41,310 nucleotides of DNA from Gemmatimonas sp. (GCA_023910675.1 JAAVWC010000034.1:1-41310), one strand, 5' to 3'. Positions 25,093 to 34,264 are shown, counted from the first letter of the stretch. Numbers and translations: made by a program. Notes: generated by a model not told the origin, from the letters alone.

Positions 25093-26486
25093 CGCGTCTC
25101 GTCTTCGAGCGGATGTGTCGGGTGCTGGCGGTTGGCTGTCTGCTGGCGCTGCTGGCGTTGACGGTGCGCGACAGTCAGCGCGGCGCCCGTTCGGCACGGC
25201 GTGCATTGGTTGCGCTCTCCAGTACGGTGGGCGCCGACAGCAGTGCACGTGATCTGCAGGCGTTGCGTAAGGCGGTGCTCGCGTCGGCATCCCACTCGGG
25301 TGCGCCCGACACCGTCCTGTTGCCATTGCGTGCGGTACCGCCAGCGCCGGTGCGCGCCGCGTTGCATGCCATGCGGACGGCGGGTGTTCCGGTACTGTGG
25401 GCTGATTCGACTGATGCGCGTGGCCTCGCGGTGTCTGTTTCGCGCGCACCGGTGCCCGGAGCGCCGATCGATGTGCGGGTGAGTGGAGCACGCGGCGCGG
25501 CGGTGCAGCTCCGCGATGCGGGCGGTGTGCTCGACTCGACGTCTACGCCTGGGCAGGTGCACGCGTGGCGTTTGCAGTCGGCGTCTCCACCGCTGATGGT
25601 GCAGGTGGCAGGTGGTCGGGCAACGGCAGCGCTTGCCGACTCCGTGGTGGCACGTCGACTCCTCGTGGTGGCCGAACCCGGGTGGGAGAGCAAGTTCGTG
25701 GTGGCGGCCCTCGAAGAAGCGGGGTGGCAGGTGGACGGCCGCTTTCGCGTGTCGCCCACGGGGGCGGTGACTGTAGGCGCACCGCTGAAGCTCGATACGG
25801 CGCGCTACGCGGCGGTTCTCGTGCTGGACAGCACCACGGTGAATGCCGCGGCGTTGGGCACCTTCGTGTCGCAAGGTGGCGGCCTCGTGCTTGGCGGAGA
25901 TGCGCTGCGTATCCCGGCGCTGTCGGCGTTGCGCCCGGCGCGCGCCACCTCGCTGCGGGGCGGGATCGCCGGTGCCCTGCTCACCGACACCCCTCGGCGT
26001 GGATTGGAGGCGTGGGAAGTCGAGCCCGCCGCCAACGTGGTGGTGCTTGAGGAAGACCGTGGTGACCATACCCACGCCGAGCCGGCCCTGCTGGCCCGGC
26101 GCGTTGGCGCCGGTCGCGTGGTGGCGATGCCCTACCGTGAGACCTGGCGGTGGCGCATGGAAGGGAGTGATGCCGGTGTGGCCGAGCATCGGGAGTGGTG
26201 GCACACGGCGGTGACCGCGGCCGTAAACGGGCAGCGGACGGCTTCACCAGCAACGGCACTGTTGACGGACGCGTTGCCCGGTGAGGCGGCGCCGTACGCG
26301 GATCTGGTGGCGCGCAGTGGTGCACCGTTGCCGGGGTGGACCAGCGGCGAGGCCGCGAACGCGATGCGCGGTGCGAGCGGCACAGAGAGCGGGCGTTCGC
26401 TGCCGTGGCGCCCCCTGCTGCGGTTGAGCGCCCTTGCCGCGCTGCTCGCTGAATGGACATCGCGGCGCCTGCGCGGGTTGCGGTGA
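25089..26486 (+). CDS. Membrane-anchored glutamine-amidotransferase-like protein of the MoxR operon
   Basis: 465 residues from ATG 25089, which overlaps the preceding stop. One membrane helix near the N-terminus (VLAVGCLLALLALTV), then a large domain. The middle part looks like the class I glutamine-amidotransferase-like fold used by MoxR-operon proteins: RRLLVVAEPGWESKFVVAALEEAGWQVD ... YAAVLVLDSTTVNAAALGTFVSQGGGLVLGGDALRIP. No catalytic cysteine is seen in the expected place, so an enzymatic role is unlikely. Near the C-terminus a further helix (PLLRLSALAALLAEW) is present. The frame is open upstream to 24432 because of the frameshifts in the DUF4159 gene, but the start at 25089 is clearly better. 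Function unknown. Confidence 0.75.
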   Translation: MTRLVFERMCRVLAVGCLLALLALTVRDSQRGARSARRALVALSSTVGADSSARDLQALRKAVLASASHSGAPDTVLLPLRAVPPAPVRAALHAMRTAGVPVLWADSTDARGLAVSVSRAPVPGAPIDVRVSGARGAAVQLRDAGGVLDSTSTPGQVHAWRLQSASPPLMVQVAGGRATAALADSVVARRLLVVAEPGWESKFVVAALEEAGWQVDGRFRVSPTGAVTVGAPLKLDTARYAAVLVLDSTTVNAAALGTFVSQGGGLVLGGDALRIPALSALRPARATSLRGGIAGALLTDTPRRGLEAWEVEPAANVVVLEEDRGDHTHAEPALLARRVGAGRVVAMPYRETWRWRMEGSDAGVAEHREWWHTAVTAAVNGQRTASPATALLTDALPGEAAPYADLVARSGAPLPGWTSGEAANAMRGASGTESGRSLPWRPLLRLSALAALLAEWTSRRLRGLR

Positions 26487-26561
26487 GCGGGTGTGGTGCG
26501 CAGGATGTTTCGATGAGTATGTCGAGAGCGAATCCCAGGAGCCTTTTGTGAGCGTTCGGCG

Positions 26562-27494
26562 ATGAGCACGCGGGTGGCACTGATCTCGCACCCCGATTGC
26601 GGTCGACACGACACCGGGTGGGAGCATCCGGAGCATGTCGGTCGGCTGGTGGCCATTCCGCGTGCGCTCAAGCACGACCTGGCGCTGTTCGAAGCGTTGG
26701 AGCATGTGGAAGGACGTCACGCCACCGAAGCTGAACTCGCGTTGGCGCACGACGCGGCATACATCGAGCGCGTGCGCACATTGGTGGAGCAGGGCGGTGG
26801 GCGCCTCGATCCCGACACGGTGGTGAGCGAAGGCTCGTGGGATGCTGTCACGGCGGGCGCCGGCTGCGTACTCGACGGCGTGGACAGGGCGTTCGACGGT
26901 CGCGCGGTGCGCAACTTCAGCGCTGTGCGTCCACCGGGGCATCACGCGCTGCGCGATCGCGCCATGGGGTTTTGTTTGTTTGGCAACGTGGCGGTGGCGG
27001 CGCGTTACGCCATTGCCAAATACGGTTGTGAGCGAGTGCTGGTGGTCGACTGGGATGTGCACCATGGCAACGGTACTCAGGCGCTGGTGGAAGACGAGCC
27101 GCGCATTCACTTCGTGAGCATGCATCAGTGGCCGTGGTATCCGGGCACCGGAGCCGCCGACGATCACGGGCCGCACAACACGGTGTGGAACGTGCCCATG
27201 CCGCCGTCCCTGCCTTCGGTGCAGTACGTGCAGGCGCTGCTCGGCGCTGTCGACGCGGCCACGGCGAAGTGGACCCCGGACCTCGTGATTCTGAGCGCCG
27301 GTTTCGATTGTCTCGATGGTGACCCGCTCGGCGCGTTCACGCTCACGCTCGACGATGTGCACACGCTGACGCGCGCGCTGGTGGAGCGCGCGGAGCGCTG
27401 GTGCGGCGGACGTCTGGTGAGTGCGCTGGAAGGCGGCTATGCGCCCAAGCTGCTGGCGCAGGCGGTGTTGGTTCACCTTCGGGCGCTGGGTTAG
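26562..27494 (+). CDS. Histone-deacetylase-family (class II-like) deacetylase
   Basis: A zinc-dependent amidohydrolase of the HDAC/acetoin utilisation/acetylpolyamine amidohydrolase superfamily, 310 residues. Active-site elements are complete: RPPGHH with His127-His128, the metal ligands Asp165 and His167 in DWDVHHGNG, Asp254 in DPLG, and Tyr293 in EGGY. Bacterial members deacetylate polyamines, acetyl-lysine in proteins such as acetyl-CoA synthetase, or other small acetylamides; the substrate here is unknown. A possible ribosome site (aggag) lies somewhat far upstream. It follows the MoxR block by 75 nt and precedes corA by 3 nt. Confidence 0.93.
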   Translation: MSTRVALISHPDCGRHDTGWEHPEHVGRLVAIPRALKHDLALFEALEHVEGRHATEAELALAHDAAYIERVRTLVEQGGGRLDPDTVVSEGSWDAVTAGAGCVLDGVDRAFDGRAVRNFSAVRPPGHHALRDRAMGFCLFGNVAVAARYAIAKYGCERVLVVDWDVHHGNGTQALVEDEPRIHFVSMHQWPWYPGTGAADDHGPHNTVWNVPMPPSLPSVQYVQALLGAVDAATAKWTPDLVILSAGFDCLDGDPLGAFTLTLDDVHTLTRALVERAERWCGGRLVSALEGGYAPKLLAQAVLVHLRALG

Positions 27495-27497
27495 CTC

Positions 27498-28595
27498 ATG
27501 GCAAAGAAGCGCTTCTCGATGCGGCGAAAGCCGCGCACTGACGGTTCGACGCGTTTGGGCACGATGGAGACATCGGCACCGCGAATCGTGCCCACCTCCG
27601 TGCCCGGGCGAACGGACCCGGCGCCGCGCACTCTGTACCGGTCACCGTCCGGAACGGACGTTTTCGATTGTCATCCGCGAGAGCTGCCGCAACTCATGGC
27701 CGAGGGCGGCCAGCTGTGGGTCGATATCGACAGTACTGTACGCTCGCAACACGCACTCCTCGAGAAGCTGTTCGCATTCCATCCGCTGGCCATCGAAGAC
27801 ACGCTGAATCCGGCGTCGCGCGTGAAGCTGGAGAAGTATCCGGGCTTCATGTACATCGTGACTCGGGCAGTGACCTTTGCCGAAGGGACCGACGATCCAT
27901 ACGATCTCGAGACCAAGGATCTGCACTGTTTTCTCAGCGTGAATTATCTCGTCACGGTACACGCCGGTCCGCTGCCGGTTCTCGACACCGTGTTCAATAG
28001 CGTTCGGCAGTCGCCGGACTGGCTGTCGCGTGGCGTCGAGCGGCTGCTGCACAGTGTCCTCGATTCCGCCGTCGACGCATACTTTCCCATCCTCGACCAA
28101 GTCGACGAATTCATCGACGGTCTCGAGGAGCGCGTCTTCGTGGACTTCGATCAGGATGCGTTACGGGATGTCTTCAAGGTGAAGCGACTCGTCCTCTCGC
28201 TGCGTCGATATCTGCAGCCGTCGCGCGAAGTGCTGAACGTGCTCTCCAATCGTCCGACGCCACTGATTTCCCCGGACGTACAGATCTATTTTCGCGACAT
28301 TTACGATCACGTGCTGCGCATCAACGATTCACTTGACACGTATCGCGACTTGTTGAGCAGCACGATGGAGTCGTACCTGTCGCAAGTCTCGAACCGGCTC
28401 GGCGCGACTACCAAGGGGCTAAGCGTTGTCGCCACGATGTCGCTCCCCTTCGTGGTGGTGAGTGGCATGTGGGGGATGAACTTTACCAAGATTCCATTAT
28501 CGCAATGGCCGTATGGCTTTTGGGCGCTGTTGGCGGGGCAGCTGGGGCTGGGCGGGTTGCTCCTGTGGGTGCTCCGTCGTCGTCAGTTGATTTGA
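27498..28595 (+). CDS. corA: CorA-type magnesium/cobalt transporter
   Basis: A homopentameric Mg2+/Co2+ channel of the inner membrane, 365 residues. The large N-terminal cytoplasmic domain includes HPLAIEDTLNP and RVKLEKYPGFMYIV. The long pore helix begins around VKRLVLSLRRYLQPSREVL. The two C-terminal membrane helices flank the signature GMWGMNFTKIPL (the GMN motif), and the protein ends in a basic tail RRRQLI. The first 40 residues (RFSMRRKPRTDGS...) are basic and not conserved; a later start is possible. It begins 3 nt after the deacetylase stop. Confidence 0.95.
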   Translation: MAKKRFSMRRKPRTDGSTRLGTMETSAPRIVPTSVPGRTDPAPRTLYRSPSGTDVFDCHPRELPQLMAEGGQLWVDIDSTVRSQHALLEKLFAFHPLAIEDTLNPASRVKLEKYPGFMYIVTRAVTFAEGTDDPYDLETKDLHCFLSVNYLVTVHAGPLPVLDTVFNSVRQSPDWLSRGVERLLHSVLDSAVDAYFPILDQVDEFIDGLEERVFVDFDQDALRDVFKVKRLVLSLRRYLQPSREVLNVLSNRPTPLISPDVQIYFRDIYDHVLRINDSLDTYRDLLSSTMESYLSQVSNRLGATTKGLSVVATMSLPFVVVSGMWGMNFTKIPLSQWPYGFWALLAGQLGLGGLLLWVLRRRQLI

Positions 28596-28643
28596 TGAAG
28601 CGACAAGTTTCTTCGCCTGCCGTTTTCCCCGCGTCCTTGCCTG

Positions 28644-29648
28644 ATGTTCTGTCCTGAATGCGGCACCTGGAGCCGAGCCGCCGCCCCCCGGTGTACGCGG
28701 TGCAATGTGCCGCTCCCCGAAGTGTTGGCGCCGCCCATCGACATTCCGGACGAGGCGTTGCGGGAGCTGCGCCAGGCCACGGGGAACCGCTACACCGTGG
28801 TCAAGCGACTGGGGAGCGGCGGGATGGCTCACGTGTACCTAGCCCGGCATGCCGTGTTGGGCCGCCCGCTCGTGATCAAGGTGCTGCATCGCTCGCTGGC
28901 GCTCGAACCCGAAATGCGGGAGCGGTTCCGCCGGGAGGCCGAGGCGGCCTCGCGGCTGGTGCACCCGTACATCTGCGCCATTGCCGATATGGGCACGTCG
29001 GGGGACCTCGAGTACCTGGCGATGCCGTACTATGCCGGCGGGTCGCTGGCCGACCTGCTGTCGCGCCGGAAGACGGTGTCGGCGGGGACGGCCGCCTCTG
29101 TGGCGGCGCAGGTCGCCACGGCGCTCGACTACGCGCACCGGCACGGGGTGGTGCACCGGGACATCAAGCCGGACAACATCCTGTTCGACGAAGACGGGAA
29201 TGTGGCGCTCACCGACTTCGGCATTGCCACGGCGCGCTTCCACGGCCGTCTGACGGCGAGCGGCCGCGCGATGGGCACACCGCACTACATGAGCCCCGAA
29301 CAGGCCATGGGGCGGCTCGTGGACGGCCGTAGCGACCTGTACGCGGTGGGGCTGCTGCTGTACGAGATGCTGCTCGGGCACCCGCCCTTTGACGGTGACG
29401 ACTCGTACGCCGTGGGCTACAAGCATGTGCATGAAGCCCCGGTGGCCCCCGAGCAGGTGGACACGCGGGGTACCGGCGGCGCTGAGCGCGATCGTGATGA
29501 AATGCCTCGCCAAACAGGCGTCGGATCGTTACGATCGAGGCTTCGAACTTGCCGATGCGCTCGTGGAGTTTCTGACCAGCACGGGCGGCGCCGAGTTCCG
29601 GTCGGCCCGTACTGCGCGCGCGTCGGGGCTCACGCCCTACTGAGTTGA
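28644..29648 (+). CDS. Serine/threonine protein kinase with N-terminal zinc ribbon; C-lobe frameshifted
   Basis: Begins with a small zinc ribbon (CPECG ... CTRCN, residues 3-22), then a bacterial PknB-type kinase domain: glycine loop GSGGMAHVYLARH, Lys in VIKVLH, catalytic loop HRDIKPDN, DFG in LTDFGIATA, and activation/APE region GTPHYMSPEQA. After APEQVDTRG the translation turns to GGAERDRDEMPRQT. In the next frame the sequence gives VPAALSAIVMKCLAKQASDRYDRGFELADALVEFL, the normal end of the C-lobe, with its stop at 29643. One extra G in a GGGG run near 29470 explains this. So the gene is either one base away from intact or inactive. There is no membrane helix or sensor domain after the kinase, so this would be a soluble kinase. 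Confidence 0.88.
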   Translation: MFCPECGTWSRAAAPRCTRCNVPLPEVLAPPIDIPDEALRELRQATGNRYTVVKRLGSGGMAHVYLARHAVLGRPLVIKVLHRSLALEPEMRERFRREAEAASRLVHPYICAIADMGTSGDLEYLAMPYYAGGSLADLLSRRKTVSAGTAASVAAQVATALDYAHRHGVVHRDIKPDNILFDEDGNVALTDFGIATARFHGRLTASGRAMGTPHYMSPEQAMGRLVDGRSDLYAVGLLLYEMLLGHPPFDGDDSYAVGYKHVHEAPVAPEQVDTRGTGGAERDRDEMPRQTGVGSLRSRLRTCRCARGVSDQHGRRRVPVGPYCARVGAHALLS

Positions 29649-29705
29649 CGAGCACGGGGGAGCGGGCCGGGCGCGCAGCCATCGACCTCCTACTCCCGTT
29701 CTCTC

Positions 29706-30728
29706 ATGCAACTGCACGCAGAAATCGTCACGGTGCACACCAAGCACCCGTTCATCATCGCGCGGGGCGGGCAGAGCGAGTACCGCGTGGTGTGGGTGCG
29801 CCTCGTCGACAGCGACGGTGCCGAGGGGTGGGGTGAGGCGTCGCCGAGCCGGTTTTACGGCGAGACCGCCGATACCGTGATGGTGGCGTTGCAACGTCTG
29901 GCGCCGTTGCTGGCGCAGGCCGATGCGTGGAGCATCGAGGCCGTCGAGCGCGAGCTGGAACGTGCGCTGCGGTGGAACGCGTCGGCACGGTGCGCGGTGA
30001 GCGCGGCGCTGCACGACCTTATGGGGAAGCGCCTGGGCGTTCCCGTGTGGAAGCTGTGGGGGCTCGATGCCAAGGCCGCGCCGCGGTCGAGCTTCACGAT
30101 CGGCATTGCGCCCGACGAAGCGACGTTGCGCTCGCGTGTACGGGAAGCGGCGCATTTGCCCATTCTCAAGATCAAGCTGGGCTCGAGCTGGGATCGCGAC
30201 GTGCTGCGCATTGTGCGTGAGGAAGCGCCGAACGTCATTCTGCGCGTCGATGCGAATTGCGCGTGGACGGCGAAGCAGGCGCTGGGCATGCTCGACGCGC
30301 TGAATGCGGTGGGCGTGGACATGCTGGAGCAGCCGTTGCCGCCGGACGATCTCGCAGGGATCAAGTTCGTGCGTGACCGCGCGAACATCCCGGTCATCGT
30401 GGATGAATCGTGCCTTATTGCGGCCGACATTCCGAAGCTTGAAGGCTATGTGGACGGCATCAACATCAAGCTTGCGAAGTGCGGTTCGCTGCGCGAGGCT
30501 GTGCGCATGATTGCGGTGGCGCGCGCGCACGGCATGCGGGTCATGTGCGGCTGCATGGTGGAGACGTCGCTGGGTATCGCCGCCGCGGCACAGTTTGCGC
30601 CGCTGCTCGACGACGCCGACCTTGACGGTGCGGCGCTGTTGTCGGACGACCCGTTCCGCGGTCCGGGCTTCGTGGACGGCCGAGTGGAGATGGGGAGTGG
30701 GGCCGGATTGGGCGTTACGCGTGCCTAG
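29706..30728 (+). CDS. Dipeptide epimerase (enolase superfamily, L-Ala-D/L-Glu epimerase type)
   Basis: 340 residues. The family interconverts the C-terminal residue's configuration in dipeptides such as L-Ala-D-Glu, used in recycling cell-wall peptides. The two-domain enolase-superfamily layout is clear. The acid/base lysine pair is in ILKIKLGSS, metal ligands in RVDAN, EQPLPPDD and VDESC, and the second lysine in INIKLAKCGS. WGEASPSRFYGET forms the capping region. A mandelate-racemase-like enzyme with another substrate is possible, since subgroup assignment needs alignment. It begins 57 nt after the kinase gene, likely with its own signals. Confidence 0.9.
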   Translation: MQLHAEIVTVHTKHPFIIARGGQSEYRVVWVRLVDSDGAEGWGEASPSRFYGETADTVMVALQRLAPLLAQADAWSIEAVERELERALRWNASARCAVSAALHDLMGKRLGVPVWKLWGLDAKAAPRSSFTIGIAPDEATLRSRVREAAHLPILKIKLGSSWDRDVLRIVREEAPNVILRVDANCAWTAKQALGMLDALNAVGVDMLEQPLPPDDLAGIKFVRDRANIPVIVDESCLIAADIPKLEGYVDGINIKLAKCGSLREAVRMIAVARAHGMRVMCGCMVETSLGIAAAAQFAPLLDDADLDGAALLSDDPFRGPGFVDGRVEMGSGAGLGVTRA

Positions 30729-30772
30729 TGTCACGGATACGCAGCCGCTGACGGGGGGCTGACGCCCCTCAG

Positions 30773-30783
30773 TATCTTTCGGC
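30773..30783 (+). promoter_or_regulatory. Leaderless -10 element of priA
   Basis: TATCTT (30773-30778), five bases, then ATG at 30784. A small imperfect hairpin (ctgacgggg with cccctcag, about 30748-30772) precedes it and may end the upstream transcript. Confidence 0.5.
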
Positions 30784-33051
30784 ATGCGCTGTATCGACGT
30801 CGCCCTCCCGGTCCCCCTCTTCCGCACGTTCACGTACAGCGTGCCGAATGGTGTGGCGTGGCCTATCGCGGCGGGATCGCGCGTACTGGTGCCGTTTCGC
30901 AACCGGGCGGAGATCGGCATCTGCCTGGGGGAGACGGCGCCGCCGGAGGGCGTGAAGCTCAAGGCGGTGCAGGCGGTCGTGGACAGCACGCCCTCGCTCC
31001 CCGACGCGCTGCTGCAGACGGCCCGCTGGATCAGCGACTGGTACGCGGCGCCCTTGGGGCTCACGCTGCGCAGCATGCTGCCCACGCCGCTTACGCAGGC
31101 GAAGTCGCCGGCGCCGGTGGCCAAAACGCAGCGCGTCGTGCGCATCGTGCTCGAGCTGCCGTCGCTGCTGCAGCGTGAGCAGAGGTTCGCGCGTGCCAAG
31201 CAGCAGCGTGCCGTATACGACCTGCTCGAGGCGCAGGGTGGTGTGGCGCCGCTCGAGTCGTTGCGCGTGCAGGCCAACTGTTCGGCGGGGGTCATTACCG
31301 CCATGGCCAAGCGCGGGGCTGGTGGAGGTGCGCGACGAGGTCATGCAACGCGATCCATTCGCCGAACGCGCATGGCTGTGGCGCCGCCGCCCAATCCGTC
31401 GGCGGCGCAGCGCGACGTCATCGATGCCATTCTGCGTGGTGATCCGGGACAGGTGTTTCTGTTGCACGGCATTACCGGCAGCGGCAAGACGCTCGTGTAC
31501 ATCGAGGTACTGCGCGAAGTGCTGCGCACGCAGGGGCGCACCGCCATCGTGCTGGTGCCGGAAATTGCACTCACCTCACAAACGGTCGATCGCTTCCGTG
31601 GCGCCTTCGGTGACGACGTCGCGGTGTTGCACTCGGGGCTCAGCGACGGCGAGCGTCTCGATGCGTGGCAGTCGTTGCGACGTGGCGAGCGGCGCATTGC
31701 CGTGGGCGCCCGTTCGGCGTTGTTCGCGCCGCTCGAACGCGTGGGTGTGGTGATCGTGGATGAAGAGCACGAAAGCAGCTACAAGCAATCGGAAACGCCG
31801 CGCTATCACGCACGCGAAGCAGCCATCGTGCGCGCGCGCGCCGAAGGGGCGCTGGTGGTGCTGGGGAGCGCGACGCCGAGTCTCGAGAGCTGGGAACGGG
31901 CCGATCGCGGTCAGGCGGTGCGACTGTCGCTTCCCGACCGAGCGGGGGGCGCGCAGTTGCCGCCGGTGCAGGTGGTGGACATGCGGGTGGCCACCAAGGA
32001 CGCGCTGGCCGTGCGCAGTCCACAAGCGCCATACGACCCCATGCTGAGTGTGTTCAGCGCCACGCTGCTGGCGGCCATCGAGTCACGGTTGCACCGGGGC
32101 GAACAGAGTCTGCTGCTGCTGAACCGTCGTGGCTTTGCGGCGTTCGTGCAGTGTCACGCGTGCGGCGACGTGCAGGTGTGTCCGCACTGCAGTATTTCGC
32201 TCACGTATCATCGTGTGCCCGAAGCGCTGGTGTGTCACTACTGCCAGTATCAGCACGACATGCCGTCGGTGTGTCCGCAGTGTGCGAGCGACAAGTTGCA
32301 GCGGCGCGGGTTGGGGACGCAGCAGGTGGAGAAGCTGGTCGCTGAGCGCTTTCCCGAAGCGCGTATTGCGCGCATGGATGTGGATACCACCAGCGGCAAG
32401 TGGGCGCACACGCAGATTCTCGACCGCGTGGGGCGTGGGGAGGTGGACATTCTGCTCGGCACGCAGATGATCGCCAAAGGGCTCGATTTCCCCAACGTGA
32501 CGCTCGTGGGTGTCATCGACGCCGACACGGGGCTCAACCTGCCGGACTTCCGCGCGTCGGAGCGGACGTTCCAGCTGCTCAGTCAGGTGGCGGGTCGCGC
32601 GGGGCGTGGCCCCAAGGGGGGCGACGTGGTGGTGCAGACGCGCATGCCACACGCGCATGCCGTCCAGCACGCCCTCACGCACAATTTTCTGGGGTTCGTG
32701 CGCGAGGAGTTGGGGGCGCGTAGGCATCCGGCGTATCCGCCGTTCGTCCACATTGCCAACGTGATCGTGAGCGGCGTGCACCAGGGCGCCACGGCTGCTG
32801 CGGCGACGGAGGCGGCGGAATGGGTGACGCAGCTCATGAAGCGCCAGGGGCTGCGCGATTTGGTGTTGGTGGGGCCGGCGCCGTGTCCCATCGATCGCAT
32901 CAAGGACCGGTGGCGTTGGCATTTTCTGCTCAAGAGTTCACAGCCCAAGCTCATGACGCGGGTGGCGCGCTACGTGGCGGAGCGGTGTCCGGTGCCCAAG
33001 GATTCGGAGTTGCGGCTGGTGGTGGACCGGGATCCGGTGAGTTTGTTGTAG
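30784..33051 (+). CDS. priA: Primosomal replication-restart helicase PriA
   Basis: The 3'-to-5' superfamily 2 DNA helicase that reloads the replicative helicase at stalled forks. It has the N-terminal DNA-binding domain (DVALPVPLFRTFTY), Walker A GITGSGKT, the DEEH box (VIVDEEHESSYKQSE), TPSLESW, a zinc-binding cysteine array (CHACGDVQVCPHC, CHYC, CPQC), and late motifs GTQMIAKGLDFPNVTLVGVIDADTGLN and QVAGRAGRG. The 755-residue length is normal. An anomaly lies at about residues 179-200: the written frame gives RGAGGGARRGHATRSIRRTRM, whereas one base over it reads GLVEVRDEVMQRDPFAERAW. Two compensating shifts thus appear to enclose about 60 bp between the N-terminal and helicase domains. Confidence 0.95.
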   Translation: MRCIDVALPVPLFRTFTYSVPNGVAWPIAAGSRVLVPFRNRAEIGICLGETAPPEGVKLKAVQAVVDSTPSLPDALLQTARWISDWYAAPLGLTLRSMLPTPLTQAKSPAPVAKTQRVVRIVLELPSLLQREQRFARAKQQRAVYDLLEAQGGVAPLESLRVQANCSAGVITAMAKRGAGGGARRGHATRSIRRTRMAVAPPPNPSAAQRDVIDAILRGDPGQVFLLHGITGSGKTLVYIEVLREVLRTQGRTAIVLVPEIALTSQTVDRFRGAFGDDVAVLHSGLSDGERLDAWQSLRRGERRIAVGARSALFAPLERVGVVIVDEEHESSYKQSETPRYHAREAAIVRARAEGALVVLGSATPSLESWERADRGQAVRLSLPDRAGGAQLPPVQVVDMRVATKDALAVRSPQAPYDPMLSVFSATLLAAIESRLHRGEQSLLLLNRRGFAAFVQCHACGDVQVCPHCSISLTYHRVPEALVCHYCQYQHDMPSVCPQCASDKLQRRGLGTQQVEKLVAERFPEARIARMDVDTTSGKWAHTQILDRVGRGEVDILLGTQMIAKGLDFPNVTLVGVIDADTGLNLPDFRASERTFQLLSQVAGRAGRGPKGGDVVVQTRMPHAHAVQHALTHNFLGFVREELGARRHPAYPPFVHIANVIVSGVHQGATAAAATEAAEWVTQLMKRQGLRDLVLVGPAPCPIDRIKDRWRWHFLLKSSQPKLMTRVARYVAERCPVPKDSELRLVVDRDPVSLL

Positions 33052-33089
33052 CGCGACGTTCCTGCGCTCGCGTCGTCCTGTTTGCGCAT

Positions 33090-33101
33090 TAGACTTCAGG
33101 G
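33090..33101 (+). promoter_or_regulatory. Leaderless -10 element of the aminotransferase gene
   Basis: TAGACT (33090-33095), six bases, ATG at 33102. There is no ribosome-binding sequence. Confidence 0.5.
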
Positions 33102-34259
33102 ATGTCCGCCACCCTCGATTCCATCCCGCCGTACGTTTTTTACGAACTCGATGACCGACGTGCCGCCGCGCGCGCGGTCGGCAAGACGCTCATCGACGTG
33201 GGCATTGGCAGTCCCGATGGTCCCATTCCGGCCGTGGTCATCGAAGCCATGCAGCGGGTGGCGGCCGAGCGGCCGCTGAGCGGCTATCCCTACTTTCGCG
33301 CGCACCCGGCGTTTCAGTGTGCGGTGGCCGGTTATCTCGAGCGGCGCTTTGGCGTGACGATCGAGCCGGCCACAGAGATGCTCGCGCTTGCCGGTTCCAA
33401 AGAGGGCATCGCGGAACTCATTCTCGCGCACGCGAAGCCGGGTGACGTGGTGCTGGTACCCGAGGTGTACTACCCGGTGTACGCGCGCGCCACGTTGCTG
33501 GCGGGCGCGGAGCCCGTGTTCGTGCCGTTCCTGCCCGATGGGCGACTCGATCTCGGCGCGATCACGCCGCAACAGGCGCAGCGTGCGCGCGTGATGATCG
33601 TGAATTATCCGGGTAATCCCACGACATCGTCGGTTTCGCTCGACGAGTTGGCGCGTTACGTGGAGTTCGCCACCGCGCACGATATCGTGCTGCTGAGCGA
33701 CCTTGCGTACAGCGAGCTGTCGTTCGATGGCTACGCGGTGCCGAGTGTGTTGCAGGTGCCGGGCGCGAAGGCGGTAGCGGTGGAGCTGCACACCTGCAGC
33801 AAGAGCTTCAACATGGCCGGCGTACGCTCGGCGTTCATCGCGGGCAACAGGGCGGCTATTGCGCGACTCGATGCGTATCGCGCGAACATCGGGTATGGTG
33901 CGTCGACACTGGCGCAGCTCGCGGGGGCCACCGCGTTCGATAACGCCGAGCAGATCGTGCCGCCCATCGTGGCGGAGTATCGTGTGCGCCGCGATGCGTT
34001 CGCGGCGGCGATGAACGCCGGTGGATGGGCGGTGACGGCACCACGCGCGACGATGTACTTCTGGCTCGACGTGCCCGAGGCCTACGACGACTGGGCGTGG
34101 GTGGACGCGCTCATTGCGGGCCCCGGAGTCGTGGTGACGCCGGGGATGGCGTTTGGCGCGGCGGGGAAGGGGAAGTTCCGGGTGAGTCTGGTGCAGGGCG
34201 CCGATCGGCTGCGAGAGGCAGCGGCGGGGATTTTGGGCGTGGGGAGCGGGGGGCGCTGA
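33102..34259 (+). CDS. PLP-dependent aminotransferase, LL-diaminopimelate aminotransferase-like
   Basis: A class I/II aminotransferase of 385 residues. Visible elements: substrate loop IDVGIGSPDGPIP, cofactor-binding GSKEG, the Asn of NYPGNPT, the Asp/Tyr of LLSDLAYSELSFDG, the PLP lysine in HTCSKSFNMAGVR, and the C-terminal arginine in KFRVSLV. SKSFNMAGWR-type sequences are characteristic of LL-diaminopimelate aminotransferase relatives. Other members of this group act on alanine, glutamate or aromatic amino acids, so the substrate is uncertain. It starts behind a leaderless promoter. Its stop lies only a few bases before a large palindromic element (34265 onward). Confidence 0.88.
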   Translation: MSATLDSIPPYVFYELDDRRAAARAVGKTLIDVGIGSPDGPIPAVVIEAMQRVAAERPLSGYPYFRAHPAFQCAVAGYLERRFGVTIEPATEMLALAGSKEGIAELILAHAKPGDVVLVPEVYYPVYARATLLAGAEPVFVPFLPDGRLDLGAITPQQAQRARVMIVNYPGNPTTSSVSLDELARYVEFATAHDIVLLSDLAYSELSFDGYAVPSVLQVPGAKAVAVELHTCSKSFNMAGVRSAFIAGNRAAIARLDAYRANIGYGASTLAQLAGATAFDNAEQIVPPIVAEYRVRRDAFAAAMNAGGWAVTAPRATMYFWLDVPEAYDDWAWVDALIAGPGVVVTPGMAFGAAGKGKFRVSLVQGADRLREAAAGILGVGSGGR

Positions 34260-34264
34260 TCTGC

